Below, in pieces: positions 41,711 through 50,250 of a DNA stretch of 64,000 nt. The notes under the pieces are model-generated. The model had not been told where the DNA came from. It saw only the letters and a list, made by a program, of their open reading frames with translations, and searched no databases. Origin of the DNA: DATMFV01 sp035555975 (GTDB lineage: Bacteria > Verrucomicrobiota > Verrucomicrobiia > Chthoniobacterales > Chthoniobacteraceae); contig DATMFV010000073.1 in NCBI GenBank assembly GCA_035555975.1, positions 1 through 64,000 of the forward strand, read 5' to 3'. The position numbers were made by a program, and so were the translations under genes. Within the stretch, counting starts at the first letter, position 1. Every line of letters begins with the position of its first letter.

Positions 41711-43087
41711 TCAACGACCGGAAAGCGGAAGTTCGAGCCGGAAAACCGACCCCCGGCCCGGCCGCGGGTGGTGGGTGACCGTGCCGCCGAGGTGTTCCAT
41801 CAGCCGTTCGACGATGAAAAGCCCGAGCCCCGCGCCGATCGCGCCGCCATGCGGGCGGTTGCGGCCCCGGTGAAACTTGTGAAAGAGCTTTTCCCGGTCT
41901 TTTTCGGCGACCCCGCTGCCTTCGTCGCGGATTTCGATCCGGCACCGGTTCTCCGCGCGGAAGAGGGCGACTTCGACCTGCGAACCGGCGGGCGAAAACT
42001 TCAGCGCATTGTCGAGCAGGTTGTCGACCGCCTGCGCGAGGGCTTCGGGATCGGTCTCGAGCGTGAGCCCGTCCCCGGGGAAGTCGGTCGTGAAGCGGAC
42101 GTTGCGGAGTTTTCCGGCCATTTCGACCTTCCTTAATGACGCTTCCAGCAGGCGCCCGGCGGCGACCTTTTCCAGGCATGGGCCGGAACGGGTTTCCGCA
42201 GCGTGGGCTTCAAGCAGCCGCGCGATCAAGCCGAGCATCCCGCCGCACGCCCGGCCGCATTCGGTGACGACTTCGGCATACGGCTCGCGACGCCATGCCT
42301 CCTGTTCGCCGAGCAGTTCAAACCAGCTTTTCATGCTGTGGAGCGGGCTGCGGAGATCGTGCGCGGCGATCGCCATGATTTCGTTCATCTCCTCGTTGTT
42401 GCGCTGGAGCAGCGCATTGGCGGCGGCAAGTTCGCGGTTGCGTTCCTCGATCACCCGCTGCTTGAGAAAGTCGCCCCACTCCCGCGCGAAGAGAAACCAG
42501 GCGGCGATGCAGGCGACCACCAGGGCGTCGAGCCCGCCGATCATGGCGGAAAGCACCCCGTCGTCGTTCCGTTTGAAGTGAAAGGAGAGGGCGATGTAGA
42601 TGGCGTGGTTGGTCAGCAGCAGCGTGAAAAACTGGCGGGGCGGCAGGCGGAAAAGGACCGCCGCCATCATCATCCCGAGGACATAGACGGTGTTTTCCCC
42701 GAAGCGGGAAAAGGCGGTGAAGTAGTAGCCATCCATCGACGCCAGTGTATAGATATAGTAGGCGAGGACGAGGGTGTGCCCATGCCGGAAGGCGGGTCCT
42801 TTTTTCCGGGCGATCCCGTTGAGGACCAGGAAAACCCCCGCCAGCGAGAGATCGAAGAGCAACCACGGGTTGAGCGCATGCTCGTGCAGGGAGAGGAGGT
42901 TGCTGATGAAAAAGCCGAGGCTGATCGGCAGGCAGATGACGATGAGCCAGAACATCCGGCGCAGGTTGCCGGGTGTGGCGATTTCATCGAAAAAACGCCG
43001 CCGTTCCGCGTCGGAAACCGATCGGCTGCTCCAGGAGGCCCCGGGGGGCGGGGCGGGGGTGGGAGGGGTTTGCATCGGTTGCTGCAA
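41711..43087 (-). CDS. membrane-bound sensor histidine kinase
   Basis: 458 residues. About six hydrophobic segments in residues 45-200 (FWLIVICLPISLGFFI, WLLFDLSLAGVFLVLNG, TLVLAYYIYTLAS, VYVLGMMMAAVLF, LLLTNHAIYIALSF and LVVACIAAWFLFA) form the sensor. A coiled coil (about 205-235) leads to the H-box AAHDLRSPLHSM (phospho-acceptor His243). The catalytic domain has the N-box DNLLDNALKFSP, G1 IRDEGSGVAEKD and G2 GAGLGLFIVERL. The gene follows the response regulator with only 6 bases between; both face the PEP-CTERM gene at 43.8 kb. The signal is unknown; the sensor has no large periplasmic domain. Confidence 0.93.
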   Translation of the reverse strand: MQQPMQTPPTPAPPPGASWSSRSVSDAERRRFFDEIATPGNLRRMFWLIVICLPISLGFFISNLLSLHEHALNPWLLFDLSLAGVFLVLNGIARKKGPAFRHGHTLVLAYYIYTLASMDGYYFTAFSRFGENTVYVLGMMMAAVLFRLPPRQFFTLLLTNHAIYIALSFHFKRNDDGVLSAMIGGLDALVVACIAAWFLFAREWGDFLKQRVIEERNRELAAANALLQRNNEEMNEIMAIAAHDLRSPLHSMKSWFELLGEQEAWRREPYAEVVTECGRACGGMLGLIARLLEAHAAETRSGPCLEKVAAGRLLEASLRKVEMAGKLRNVRFTTDFPGDGLTLETDPEALAQAVDNLLDNALKFSPAGSQVEVALFRAENRCRIEIRDEGSGVAEKDREKLFHKFHRGRNRPHGGAIGAGLGLFIVERLMEHLGGTVTHHPRPGRGSVFRLELPLSGR

Positions 43088-43093
43088 AAAAGA

Positions 43094-43747
43094 TCACGCC
43101 TCTGCCCGGAAAAAGTCCTCCGCCCGGCGGACCAGTTCCCTTCCCGAAGGCAGCCCGAGCTTGTTCTTGATCCGTTCACGATGGGAACTGACCGTTTTGG
43201 GGCTGATGCTGAGCTGCGCGGCAATCTCCAGGGAGCCGAGACCGGAGCCGATCAGGCGAAAAATGTGAAGTTCCTGATTGGAGAGAGACTCCACGCGGGA
43301 GTTGCCGGGGCTCTTCTTCCCGATGCACTCCTCCAGCAGCGATTGCTTGACGGCGGCGCTCGCATACGGCTCCCCGCAGGCGACGGTTTCAAGCGCTTCC
43401 AGCAGCGCATGAAGCCCCGCCTCCTTCATGACATACCCGCGTGCGCCCGCCCGGAATGCCCGGCGGGCGTGGGTCCCTTCCGGCAGGCTGGAATAGATGA
43501 TGATGGAGGCCGCCCCCGCGTTCTCGAGCAGTTCGCTGATCAGTTCCAGGCCGTCGCGCCCGCCCAGCAGGAGGTCGAGGATGATCAGGTCAGGCTGCCA
43601 TTGGGTCGAGAGCCGCCGGGCGGCGTGGTGATCCTCCGCCTTGCCGAGCAGCTCAAACCGGTCGCAACCATCCAGCAGCGTTTCCACTCCCAGGCCGACG
43701 ATCGGGTGATCATCGACGAGCAGGACGCGGGAGGGGGCTTTGGGCAT
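43094..43747 (-). CDS. NarL/LuxR-type response regulator
   Basis: 217 residues. Receiver domain with acid pocket Asp12-Asp13, phospho-acceptor Asp58 in LIILDLLLGG and Lys108 in GYVMKEAG; C-terminal LuxR-type helix-turn-helix (LSNQELHIFRLIGSGLGSLEIAAQLSISPKTVSSHR, split here by position about 150-195). The start at 43747 is the ATG that opens the receiver; the frame continues upstream without similarity. Partner is the adjacent kinase. It lies 61 bases after a PEP-CTERM gene on the same strand, so it may belong to that transcript or control it. Confidence 0.94.
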   Translation of the reverse strand: MPKAPSRVLLVDDHPIVGLGVETLLDGCDRFELLGKAEDHHAARRLSTQWQPDLIILDLLLGGRDGLELISELLENAGAASIIIYSSLPEGTHARRAFRAGARGYVMKEAGLHALLEALETVACGEPYASAAVKQSLLEECIGKKSPGNSRVESLSNQELHIFRLIGSGLGSLEIAAQLSISPKTVSSHRERIKNKLGLPSGRELVRRAEDFFRAEA

Positions 43748-43808
43748 GACCGGGGAGAGTAGCACGAAGCCTCCCCTTTGCGGCAAGCCTGAATGCCGCG
43801 CCCTAAAA

Positions 43809-44450
43809 TTACGCCGCGCGCTTGCGCCGGGCCAGGGCGAGCAGGCCCGCGCCGCCGACCAGCAGCGCCCACGTTCCCGGCTCGGGGATCGCCTCGAAAT
43901 TGGCATTGGCGATGAAGGTGGTCAGCGAGGTGTCCGCCCCGGTACTGCCTCCCTGGGCCAGAAAAGTGAAAGTATGGCTTCCGGCGTCGAGAGTGAAGCT
44001 CGACCCCGTTGTAGAGACCGCATTGCCATCGAGCAGGATGGTGGGGGTTCCCGAGAAGGCTCCCTCAAACATGGGTGAGACAAAAAAGATGGTGGCGTTG
44101 GCTGCGGTGGAGAGTTCGAAGGTGGTGGCAATGGAGATGTCAAACGTCGTGGGATAGAACATGCCGTTTTCGATCTGGTGATCGAAAGACAGGGAAATGA
44201 AACCCAGCTCATCGAGGTCCATCACAGAGCTTTCGCCTCCCACCTGATAGGTCAAACCGTCCGGCCCGTTATCAATGGTAAAGGCGTAATATCCGTCACC
44301 GGTGCCTGAAGTGGAGTTGCTTGGGATATTGCCTCCTCCGTGGCTGATCGTTCCGGAATAGGAATAATCCGTGCTGTAGGAATTGAACATGGCGGCGTGG
44401 AGGCTGCCGGAAGCCATCAGGAGGGTCAGGAGGGTTGATCGGATAAGCAT
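43809..44450 (-). CDS. PEP-CTERM sorting-domain protein
   Basis: 213 residues. Signal peptide IRSTLLTLLMASGSLHAA, short Tyr/Ser-rich start (FNSYSTDYSYSGTISHGGG), a beta-sandwich body with TLDAGSHTFTFLAQGG, and the sorting signal IPEPGTWALLVGGAGLLALARRKR. Simple, ordered composition with regular strand spacing suggests a single jelly-roll domain, often glycan-binding. It is the first gene of a possible three-gene unit with the response regulator and kinase; no close paralogue in the window. Confidence 0.87.
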   Translation of the reverse strand: MLIRSTLLTLLMASGSLHAAMFNSYSTDYSYSGTISHGGGNIPSNSTSGTGDGYYAFTIDNGPDGLTYQVGGESSVMDLDELGFISLSFDHQIENGMFYPTTFDISIATTFELSTAANATIFFVSPMFEGAFSGTPTILLDGNAVSTTGSSFTLDAGSHTFTFLAQGGSTGADTSLTTFIANANFEAIPEPGTWALLVGGAGLLALARRKRAA

Positions 44451-44484
44451 TCCCGAAATCTAGCGATCTGCGCCCTTCCTTCAC

Positions 44485-44499
44485 AAGAGGGCTGCATCC
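44485..44499. repeat. 15-nt intergenic repeat, copy 2
   Basis: AAGAGGGCTGCATCC, identical to 4398-4412. It lies 34 bases before the PEP-CTERM start at 44450 and after the GntR/LacI-type regulator. Confidence 0.45.
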
Positions 44500-44522
44500 C
44501 CAAAAATCTTGTAGGAATTTCC

Positions 44523-45692
44523 CTACACGGCGCGCCCGGTCTCCAGCAGAAACCGGTTTTCCACCGCGCGTGTGGTCGCCCCGATCCGGAAGGCGGTATC
44601 GAGAAACAGGCCCGCCTGGGAGTGATTGCCGCTGGTCAGGGCGCGCGCGACCATCCTGACGGTTTCCTGCCCCACTTTTTCGAACGGTTGCTGGATCACG
44701 CTGCACGGCATCGGGGCATCGTGTCGCGGATGGAAGCCGGTGCCGCCGGTCACGCTGACGGTTTCGGGGATGGAGATGCCGTGCTTAAGCAGCCACTCCA
44801 CGGTGTGGTAAGCGAGATGATCCCCGGTGGAGTGAATGGCGTCGGGCGGGTTGGGTCCATCGAAAAGGGCAGGCAGGAGCCGGTCGAGTTGGTTCATGTC
44901 CGGGGGCTCGACGACAAAGTGCGAAAACCTGATGTCTCTGGCTTCGCGCGGAGTTTTTCCAAGCTCGGCTTCAAACCCCGCGAGGGAGTAGATGCAGGTG
45001 GTCTTGCCGATGAGCGGGTGGTGCATGAGCAGCGCAATATGCTTGCGACCGGTGGCTTTCCAACATTCCGCCAGCCGGAGCGCCGCCCGGTAAAAATTGG
45101 GACCGACAAAGTTTTCGGTCGTCATGAGATGGGGCGGGGTGATGAAGATCGTCGGTTTGCGCTGGGCCTGAAAGGCCGCGACCAGCTTTCGGTTCAACGG
45201 GCTGGGAAAGATGATGGCGGCGCTGGAGCTGTTGACTTCCGCTTCCAGCCGCCCGGCCGCGTCTTCCTCCATATCGACGAAAAAGGGGCGCATCATCATC
45301 TTTTTCTCCCCGCAGATCATCTCGCGCAAAATTCCGGCGCAGATTTCCTTGCCCCAGGTGCTTTCCTTGCCGGTCAACGCCTGTTCGTGAATGGAGACGG
45401 TCACGATGCAATGGCCCGAAGGGGTCGTGGCCGCGGTCTGCCGGTTCACATAAGTGCCTTTGCCGGGGATGGTGACCAGCCGCTCCTCCCGCGAAAAGCG
45501 CGCAAACACCGTCTGCACCGTGGAAAGGCCGACCCCGAGCCGTTGCGAAACTTCCTTGATCGTCGGCAGCCGCCCTTCCGTCGAGGAGGAGGCGCGCAGC
45601 AGTTCCGCTTCCAGAAAACGCTGCACCCTTTCGGTGGGGCGGAGCAGGCCGAGGGTGTCGGAGTCGGAGGTGGAAAGGAGCGGTTCAGTCAT
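44523..45692 (-). CDS. GntR-type winged-helix/LacI-type sensor regulator
   Basis: 389 residues from ATG 45692; the frame extends far upstream to 46571, but that stretch overlaps the opposite gene and has no domain. Residues about 15-85 form a GntR winged helix (TIKEVSQRLGVGLSTVQTVFARFSREERLVTIPG...), the rest a LacI/periplasmic-binding-protein sensor (ATGRKHIALLMHH, DAIHSTGDHLAYHTVEWLLKHG). This architecture is that of AraR of Bacillus and of similar sugar-responsive regulators. It is divergent from the PEP-CTERM/pseudopilin/DUF4838 cassette at 45.9-50.2 kb, and a palindrome lies between them. It should control that cassette; effector unknown. Confidence 0.89.
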   Translation of the reverse strand: MTEPLLSTSDSDTLGLLRPTERVQRFLEAELLRASSSTEGRLPTIKEVSQRLGVGLSTVQTVFARFSREERLVTIPGKGTYVNRQTAATTPSGHCIVTVSIHEQALTGKESTWGKEICAGILREMICGEKKMMMRPFFVDMEEDAAGRLEAEVNSSSAAIIFPSPLNRKLVAAFQAQRKPTIFITPPHLMTTENFVGPNFYRAALRLAECWKATGRKHIALLMHHPLIGKTTCIYSLAGFEAELGKTPREARDIRFSHFVVEPPDMNQLDRLLPALFDGPNPPDAIHSTGDHLAYHTVEWLLKHGISIPETVSVTGGTGFHPRHDAPMPCSVIQQPFEKVGQETVRMVARALTSGNHSQAGLFLDTAFRIGATTRAVENRFLLETGRAV

Positions 45693-45744
45693 AACGCGGT
45701 GGGAGGGGAGCTTAGGAGAAGGTCTCCATTGAAGGCAACGATAA

Positions 45745-45757
45745 AGTTGATACAACT
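45745..45757. promoter_or_regulatory. palindromic candidate operator
   Basis: AGTTG-ATA-CAACT (45745-45757) is a 5-bp perfect inverted repeat in an AT-rich tract (45740-45810) between divergent starts. TTTGA..TCAAA repeats and a TTGACA (45805-45810) follow. The 13-base symmetry suits a GntR-type dimer. Confidence 0.45.
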
Positions 45758-45890
45758 GATATGTTTGAAATATATGAAAATCAAATAAGTTTATTAAAAA
45801 ATAATTGACATGTTCGTTGATCTGGGAAAAATGACCAACGTTACCCCCCGTTTTCATCCCCGGCCGATCCAGCTCTTTCCTCCTCGATTT

Positions 45891-47036
45891 ATGAACACGA
45901 AGACGCCTCCCCACTCCGTTGCTTTCCGCTTCCGTTCCCGCCGTCCGTTTGTCCATGCTCTCCAACGATGGAAACGACGGGGACGGGCCGCCTTCGCCGC
46001 CGCTGCTCTGGGGCTTCTGGTGCCGCTTTCCGCAGGTGCGGCGGTGGTCAGGGAATGGGTGGTGATGGAGACGGGAACCACCGCCAGCTTTTCGGGAAGG
46101 AACTCGATCGACGTTTACAGCAGCACCTTTGCCGTGGCGACGGGTGCCAACGAAACGGTGCTGGTTTACGACGGAACCGGGTGGAAACCGTTTCCCGGCG
46201 CGGCAGACGCTTATGGCAACGTGGAGGGTGGATGGGCTCTTCCCTCGGGCGGCGTCTCGGTCTCCTCTCCTACAAGGGTTTTTCTGGCAAACTATGGCGG
46301 GACCGATGCTTCGACACGCAGGCTCTTCCGGTGGAATGCCGGCACCTGGACCACCAACCTGCGTCCGACCGGCAACAATGCACGTCTTGCCTCTGTCTGG
46401 ACAGCCCGCGACGCAGATCACGTCCTGGTCGGTGCGGTGGGAAGCACCAGCGGAATTTACGCCTCCGGCGAACAGGGCTGGAACAAGGTATCCGATGCGA
46501 GCGTCCTTCAGATCAGGAGCGTCTCCAACACGCAAATCTTTGCCCTTGATGAAGACGGGGTGACGTTGCATTACTCCTCCAACGGAGGCCAGAGCTTCGA
46601 TTCCACGTTGACGGTGCCCGGTTCGGTCATCGCCTTCGCCCCGTTGAGCAGCGAGGCGATCTGGGCCGTCGGCAGCGGCGGGGCGATCTGGTACTGGGAC
46701 GGCCTGAGCTTCCAGGCGCAGGTCTCACCGACGACGGAAATCCTCCGCAACGTCTTCGCCTTCAGCGCCAACGATGTCTGGGCTGTCGGCGCCAACAGCA
46801 CCCTCCTCCATTTTGACGGGACCGAGTGGCGACAGGAGATCCTGGAACTGGAGGGAAATCCGCATTTTTACGGGATTGACGGAGACGAACTCGGTAATCT
46901 TTACATCGTCGGCAGCAATGGGCTGATCCTCCACGGCGTGGCAACGATACCCGAACCCTCCGCCGTGGCGCTGCTTCTGCTGACGGCGGGGGCCGCCTGC
47001 GCCGGGCGGCGATCCGGCCTGTTTTCCCGACGGTAG
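45891..47036 (+). CDS. PEP-CTERM protein with beta-propeller-like repeats
   Basis: About 381 residues from ATG 45891; earlier in-frame ATGs at 45810 and 45831 are possible. A long basic n-region with RRGR precedes a hydrophobic core (AAFAAAALGLLVPLSAGAA), a signal peptide with twin Arg. The body consists of repeating 40-50 residue units with W/F-x-G, e.g. VLVYDGTGWKPF, RLFRWNAGTWTTN, IWYWDGLSFQAQ and LLHFDGTEWRQE, plus AVG repeats such as EAIWAVGSGG and DVWAVGANS. This is the pattern of a beta-propeller. C-terminus IPEPSAVALLLLTAGAACAGRR. First gene of the GntR-controlled cassette, 31 bases before the pseudopilin. Propellers bind sugars or proteins; the ligand is unknown. Confidence 0.84.
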   Translation: MNTKTPPHSVAFRFRSRRPFVHALQRWKRRGRAAFAAAALGLLVPLSAGAAVVREWVVMETGTTASFSGRNSIDVYSSTFAVATGANETVLVYDGTGWKPFPGAADAYGNVEGGWALPSGGVSVSSPTRVFLANYGGTDASTRRLFRWNAGTWTTNLRPTGNNARLASVWTARDADHVLVGAVGSTSGIYASGEQGWNKVSDASVLQIRSVSNTQIFALDEDGVTLHYSSNGGQSFDSTLTVPGSVIAFAPLSSEAIWAVGSGGAIWYWDGLSFQAQVSPTTEILRNVFAFSANDVWAVGANSTLLHFDGTEWRQEILELEGNPHFYGIDGDELGNLYIVGSNGLILHGVATIPEPSAVALLLLTAGAACAGRRSGLFSRR

Positions 47037-47067
47037 CCAACGTTCTTCCCCCCCAAGCCCACCGACC

Positions 47068-47808
47068 ATGCCCCCCTCCTCTTCTTCCCGTTGCACAGCC
47101 TTGACGCAGGTTGAACTCCTCGTCGTCATGGTGGTGGGAGCGCTTCTGGTCGCGCTGGTCTACGGTGCGGGCTTCCGCGCGGTCAACCACGCCAGGGGTA
47201 CGTTGAACACCGCCCAGCATCGACAGATCACGGCGGCCCTGCTCGCCCATGCCGCCGACCACCGGGGGGAGTTTCCGTGGTGTACGGAGGACAAGCCCGG
47301 CGGCGGTTCGACAAAGGTCTGGTCGCGCATCCTGACCGCAGGCGGTTATGTGAGCGACCCCGGGATCTTTTTCAGCCCGTGGGGGCCGAAGTGGTGGCGG
47401 ACGAAGCCGCTTCTTTCGGTTCTCGCCAAGCCACAGAACGAAAATCTCAATCCCTGGTATTACATCGGCTATGGCGTGAGCCGCAATGCCGTGATGCCGC
47501 GTCGCGGGATGGACAACGCCAAAAAGCGGCCCGCCAACCTTTCCAGAATGGCGGCCGACGGGGTGGTCTCCCGGCTCATGATCCTGCGCGATGTCTATGA
47601 TTCACGGGTGCCGGAGCGCAACGGCGGCGTCGCCTGGTTTTCGAGGCAGGTCAATGTCCCCGAAGCCGTGGACCGTAACGGTTATGAGTTGATCCATGCC
47701 TCCTTTGCCGACGGGCATGTGGAAGTCTATACTCTCAAGCAATATGAAGCCCTTTCCAAAACACCTGCCGTTCAGGCCCCTTTTTATGACGGGACCTATG
47801 TCCAGTAA
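47068..47808 (+). CDS. pseudopilin-like protein with divergent N-motif
   Basis: 246 residues. The leader TA/LTQVELL has Ala11 at -1, Leu12 at +1 and Glu16 at +5, then hydrophobic VVMVVGALLVALVYGA. The FTL of typical prepilins is LTQ. The C-terminus carries LIHASFADGHVE, where the His of the H-X9-DG motif is displaced. It lies between the PEP-CTERM gene and a DUF4838 gene (3 bases), the same combination as at 38-41.7 kb but with a different order. Membrane-anchored; the function of these cassette pseudopilins is unknown. Confidence 0.82.
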   Translation: MPPSSSSRCTALTQVELLVVMVVGALLVALVYGAGFRAVNHARGTLNTAQHRQITAALLAHAADHRGEFPWCTEDKPGGGSTKVWSRILTAGGYVSDPGIFFSPWGPKWWRTKPLLSVLAKPQNENLNPWYYIGYGVSRNAVMPRRGMDNAKKRPANLSRMAADGVVSRLMILRDVYDSRVPERNGGVAWFSRQVNVPEAVDRNGYELIHASFADGHVEVYTLKQYEALSKTPAVQAPFYDGTYVQ

Positions 47809-47811
47809 TCT

Positions 47812-50247
47812 ATGAGCAACCCTTTATCTTTGAGAGGACCCTCCCGGTCTCCTTTGTTTTTCTTCTCCCTCATCGGCGCGGCCCTTCTTATCCTCGCAAG
47901 GGCGGAGGCCGCCTCTTCTGAAGCCGCGCCGTTCGTGCTGGTTCGCGACGGCGTCGCGCAATGCAGCGTGGTGGTGGAGGAGCCGATGAGCGCGGAGGTC
48001 GGCGAAGCGGTGGAGGAGCTTAATCTATGGGTGGGCAAGATCACCGGGACCACCCTGCCGGTCGTGGCTTCCTCCCGATGGGACGGCAGCTCCCCCTATA
48101 TCGCCGTGGGGGGCGGGGAACTGCCCCGGCGCAACGGGTGGTCGGTCGGGGCCCTGGGGCCCGAGGGGGCGAGGGTGGTGGTCGAGCCGGGGCGGATCGG
48201 GCTCCTGGGACGCGACGACCCGGGCCGCCCGGAGCTTTCGTGGCTGGGAAGCTATTATGCGGTGCTGGAGTTTGTGCGCCACAGCCTCGGCGTGCGCTGG
48301 ATCTGGCCGGGGGAACTCGGGGAAGTCTATACCCGGCGCGCCACGCTGGAAGCCGCCCCCGCCGCCTGGACCTGGGAGACGCCCCTGCTGCTCAAGCGCG
48401 ACCTGAGGGGTTCCCACAACCAGGGCAGGCGCAACGGCGCGGCGAGGATGGGGCTCGGCATTTCCGATGAAGAATGGCAACAGCGGGCCGCGGAGGAAGC
48501 GCGCTGGCGTCGCCGGATGCGGGTCGACAACCGTCGCCCCACCTTTTACCGTTCGGGGCATTCCTTTACCAAATGGTGGGATCGCTATGGCGAAAAACAT
48601 CCCGACTGGTTTGCCAGGCCGCCCGTTGGAGCGCCGCAGATGAAGCCGGCCCTTGCCAAGCTCAACCTCGTCAACGCAGCGGTGCAGGCAACGATTGTCG
48701 AAAACTGGCGGAAGGAGTGGCAGGCTGATCCGGTGGCCAACCGTTTCCTGCGGCTCGCACGCAACGACGGCTCCGGTTACGACACCCGCCCCGAGGCGAG
48801 GGCGTGGGATGCCCCGGCGCTCCGGGAACTTTCCGATGAACAGGTCTGGCGGGCGGGGCGCGATATCAATCTTTCCGATCGCTATGTCCGCTTCTGGAAC
48901 CTGATTGCGGCGGAGGTCGCCGCGATCGACCCGGCGGCAAGGGTCTCCGTCTATGCTTACGGCGCGCAGCAACACCCGCCTTTGCGGGAGAAACGGCTCG
49001 CGGACAACATCGTGATCGAATACACCGGCGGCGAAGGGCATTATCCCGACGAGCAGCCGCCGCTTCTCCGGCAGTGGAAAGGGTGGCGGGCGCTGGGAGC
49101 GCGGTCGATCATCTGGCGGCCCAACCTGTTTCATGCCGGCAGGGGCATCTCCTACCTCCACGCGGAAACCCTTCACCGCGACATGCAGTACTTTCTCCGC
49201 AACGGGTGCGAGGGAATCGACTTTGATTCGCTGACCGGAAACTGGGCGGGGCAGGGGCTCAACTACTATGTGGCCGCTGAACTGGTTTCCCGGCCCGAGG
49301 CGGAGTATGAAACGCTGGCCAACGAGTATTTCGGCGCTTTCGGCGCGGCGGCGCAGGCCGTGGGCGACTACCATCGCCATTGGGCGGAGGTGACCCGTGA
49401 AGCGCCCGCCAGGGGCCGGGAGAGCAGGATTCTTTCCCCCTCCGGCGGGTGGGGGCGGTGGAGCATGGATTATATCCGGATGACGCCGCTTCTGCTGACG
49501 GACCAGGTTCTGGAAAAGGCGGAAGCCCTGTTGGAAAAAGCGGAGGCGCTGGCGGATACGGAAATCGCGCGGCGGCGGGTGGAGGTGTTGCGGCAGGCAT
49601 TTGAACTCAACCGGCTGGAGGCAAGGGTCTTCGGCGAACTTCGACTGCACCGCCGGGTCGGCTGGGTCGATGTCGGCACCTTCAGGGAAAGCGGCGACGT
49701 GCTCAAGCCGTTGTGGGACGCGCGGTTTGCGCTCATTCACAACCCCTATCTGCCCGTGGCGGGCAGCTTTCTGGTGGAACAGGCCCGCCTGAAGCTCTGG
49801 GACGGCCTGCTGGCGCCGGAGCGGCAGTCGGTCGCGGAAGCGACCACCCGGGTGGTGCCGTTGATCGACGGCTGGACCTTTCACAGCGCCGGGAAGGGGG
49901 AGGGTCTCCCCGGCGATTCCGAAGAGGGGTGGCAACCGGTGGCCGACGGGAGGAAGGTGGAGACCGGGGGAGAAGGCGTTGTTTACCGGATCAGCTTTCC
50001 CACGCCGGAAATGGGCGATCACGACGGGCAGGTGCAACTCCGGCTCGAAGCGGTCGAGGGGGAAGCCCGCCTCTGGCTCAATGGAGACGAGATCAGGAGC
50101 CTTGAAAGCATCCAGAGCGGGGAGCTTTCACTGGACATTCGCCGCTGGCTGCTGCCGGAGGGGAACAACCGCCTGACGATCCGGGTGGAGGATGCCGCCG
50201 CCAACGACGGCCTGGTCAGGGGCGTTTCGCTGCGGATCGAGGAATGA
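47812..50247 (+). CDS. DUF4838-domain secreted protein, alpha-glucuronidase-like fold
   Basis: 811 residues. Signal peptide in the first 33 residues (FFFSLIGAALLILARAEA). An N-terminal accessory alpha/beta domain (VQ-type start FVLVRDGVAQCSVVVEEP, LNLWVGKITGTTLPVV) and a TIM-barrel-like DUF4838 region with VRWIWPGELGEVY, WWDRYGEKHPDWFARPP, RLARNDGSGYDTRP and FDSLTGNWAGQGLNYYVAAEL. A C-terminal beta-sandwich (about 680-811) resembles GH2-type sugar-binding domains (VPLIDGWTFHSAG, ARLWLNGDEI, NRLTIRVED). The paralogue at 38830 lacks this last domain and is a lipoprotein. Last gene of the GntR-linked cassette; it stops three bases before the end of a convergent operon. Confidence 0.84.
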   Translation: MSNPLSLRGPSRSPLFFFSLIGAALLILARAEAASSEAAPFVLVRDGVAQCSVVVEEPMSAEVGEAVEELNLWVGKITGTTLPVVASSRWDGSSPYIAVGGGELPRRNGWSVGALGPEGARVVVEPGRIGLLGRDDPGRPELSWLGSYYAVLEFVRHSLGVRWIWPGELGEVYTRRATLEAAPAAWTWETPLLLKRDLRGSHNQGRRNGAARMGLGISDEEWQQRAAEEARWRRRMRVDNRRPTFYRSGHSFTKWWDRYGEKHPDWFARPPVGAPQMKPALAKLNLVNAAVQATIVENWRKEWQADPVANRFLRLARNDGSGYDTRPEARAWDAPALRELSDEQVWRAGRDINLSDRYVRFWNLIAAEVAAIDPAARVSVYAYGAQQHPPLREKRLADNIVIEYTGGEGHYPDEQPPLLRQWKGWRALGARSIIWRPNLFHAGRGISYLHAETLHRDMQYFLRNGCEGIDFDSLTGNWAGQGLNYYVAAELVSRPEAEYETLANEYFGAFGAAAQAVGDYHRHWAEVTREAPARGRESRILSPSGGWGRWSMDYIRMTPLLLTDQVLEKAEALLEKAEALADTEIARRRVEVLRQAFELNRLEARVFGELRLHRRVGWVDVGTFRESGDVLKPLWDARFALIHNPYLPVAGSFLVEQARLKLWDGLLAPERQSVAEATTRVVPLIDGWTFHSAGKGEGLPGDSEEGWQPVADGRKVETGGEGVVYRISFPTPEMGDHDGQVQLRLEAVEGEARLWLNGDEIRSLESIQSGELSLDIRRWLLPEGNNRLTIRVEDAAANDGLVRGVSLRIEE

Positions 50248-50250
50248 GGG

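Noticed and set aside
44510..44527. TGTAGG/CCTACA hairpin after the GntR/LacI-type gene
   Set aside because: Only 6 bp, overlaps the stop codon and has no T-run; too weak to call a terminator.
44523..46571. Long N-terminal extension of the GntR/LacI-type regulator
   Set aside because: The extra 293 residues overlap the opposite PEP-CTERM gene and the AT-rich control region; the family N-terminus begins at 45692.
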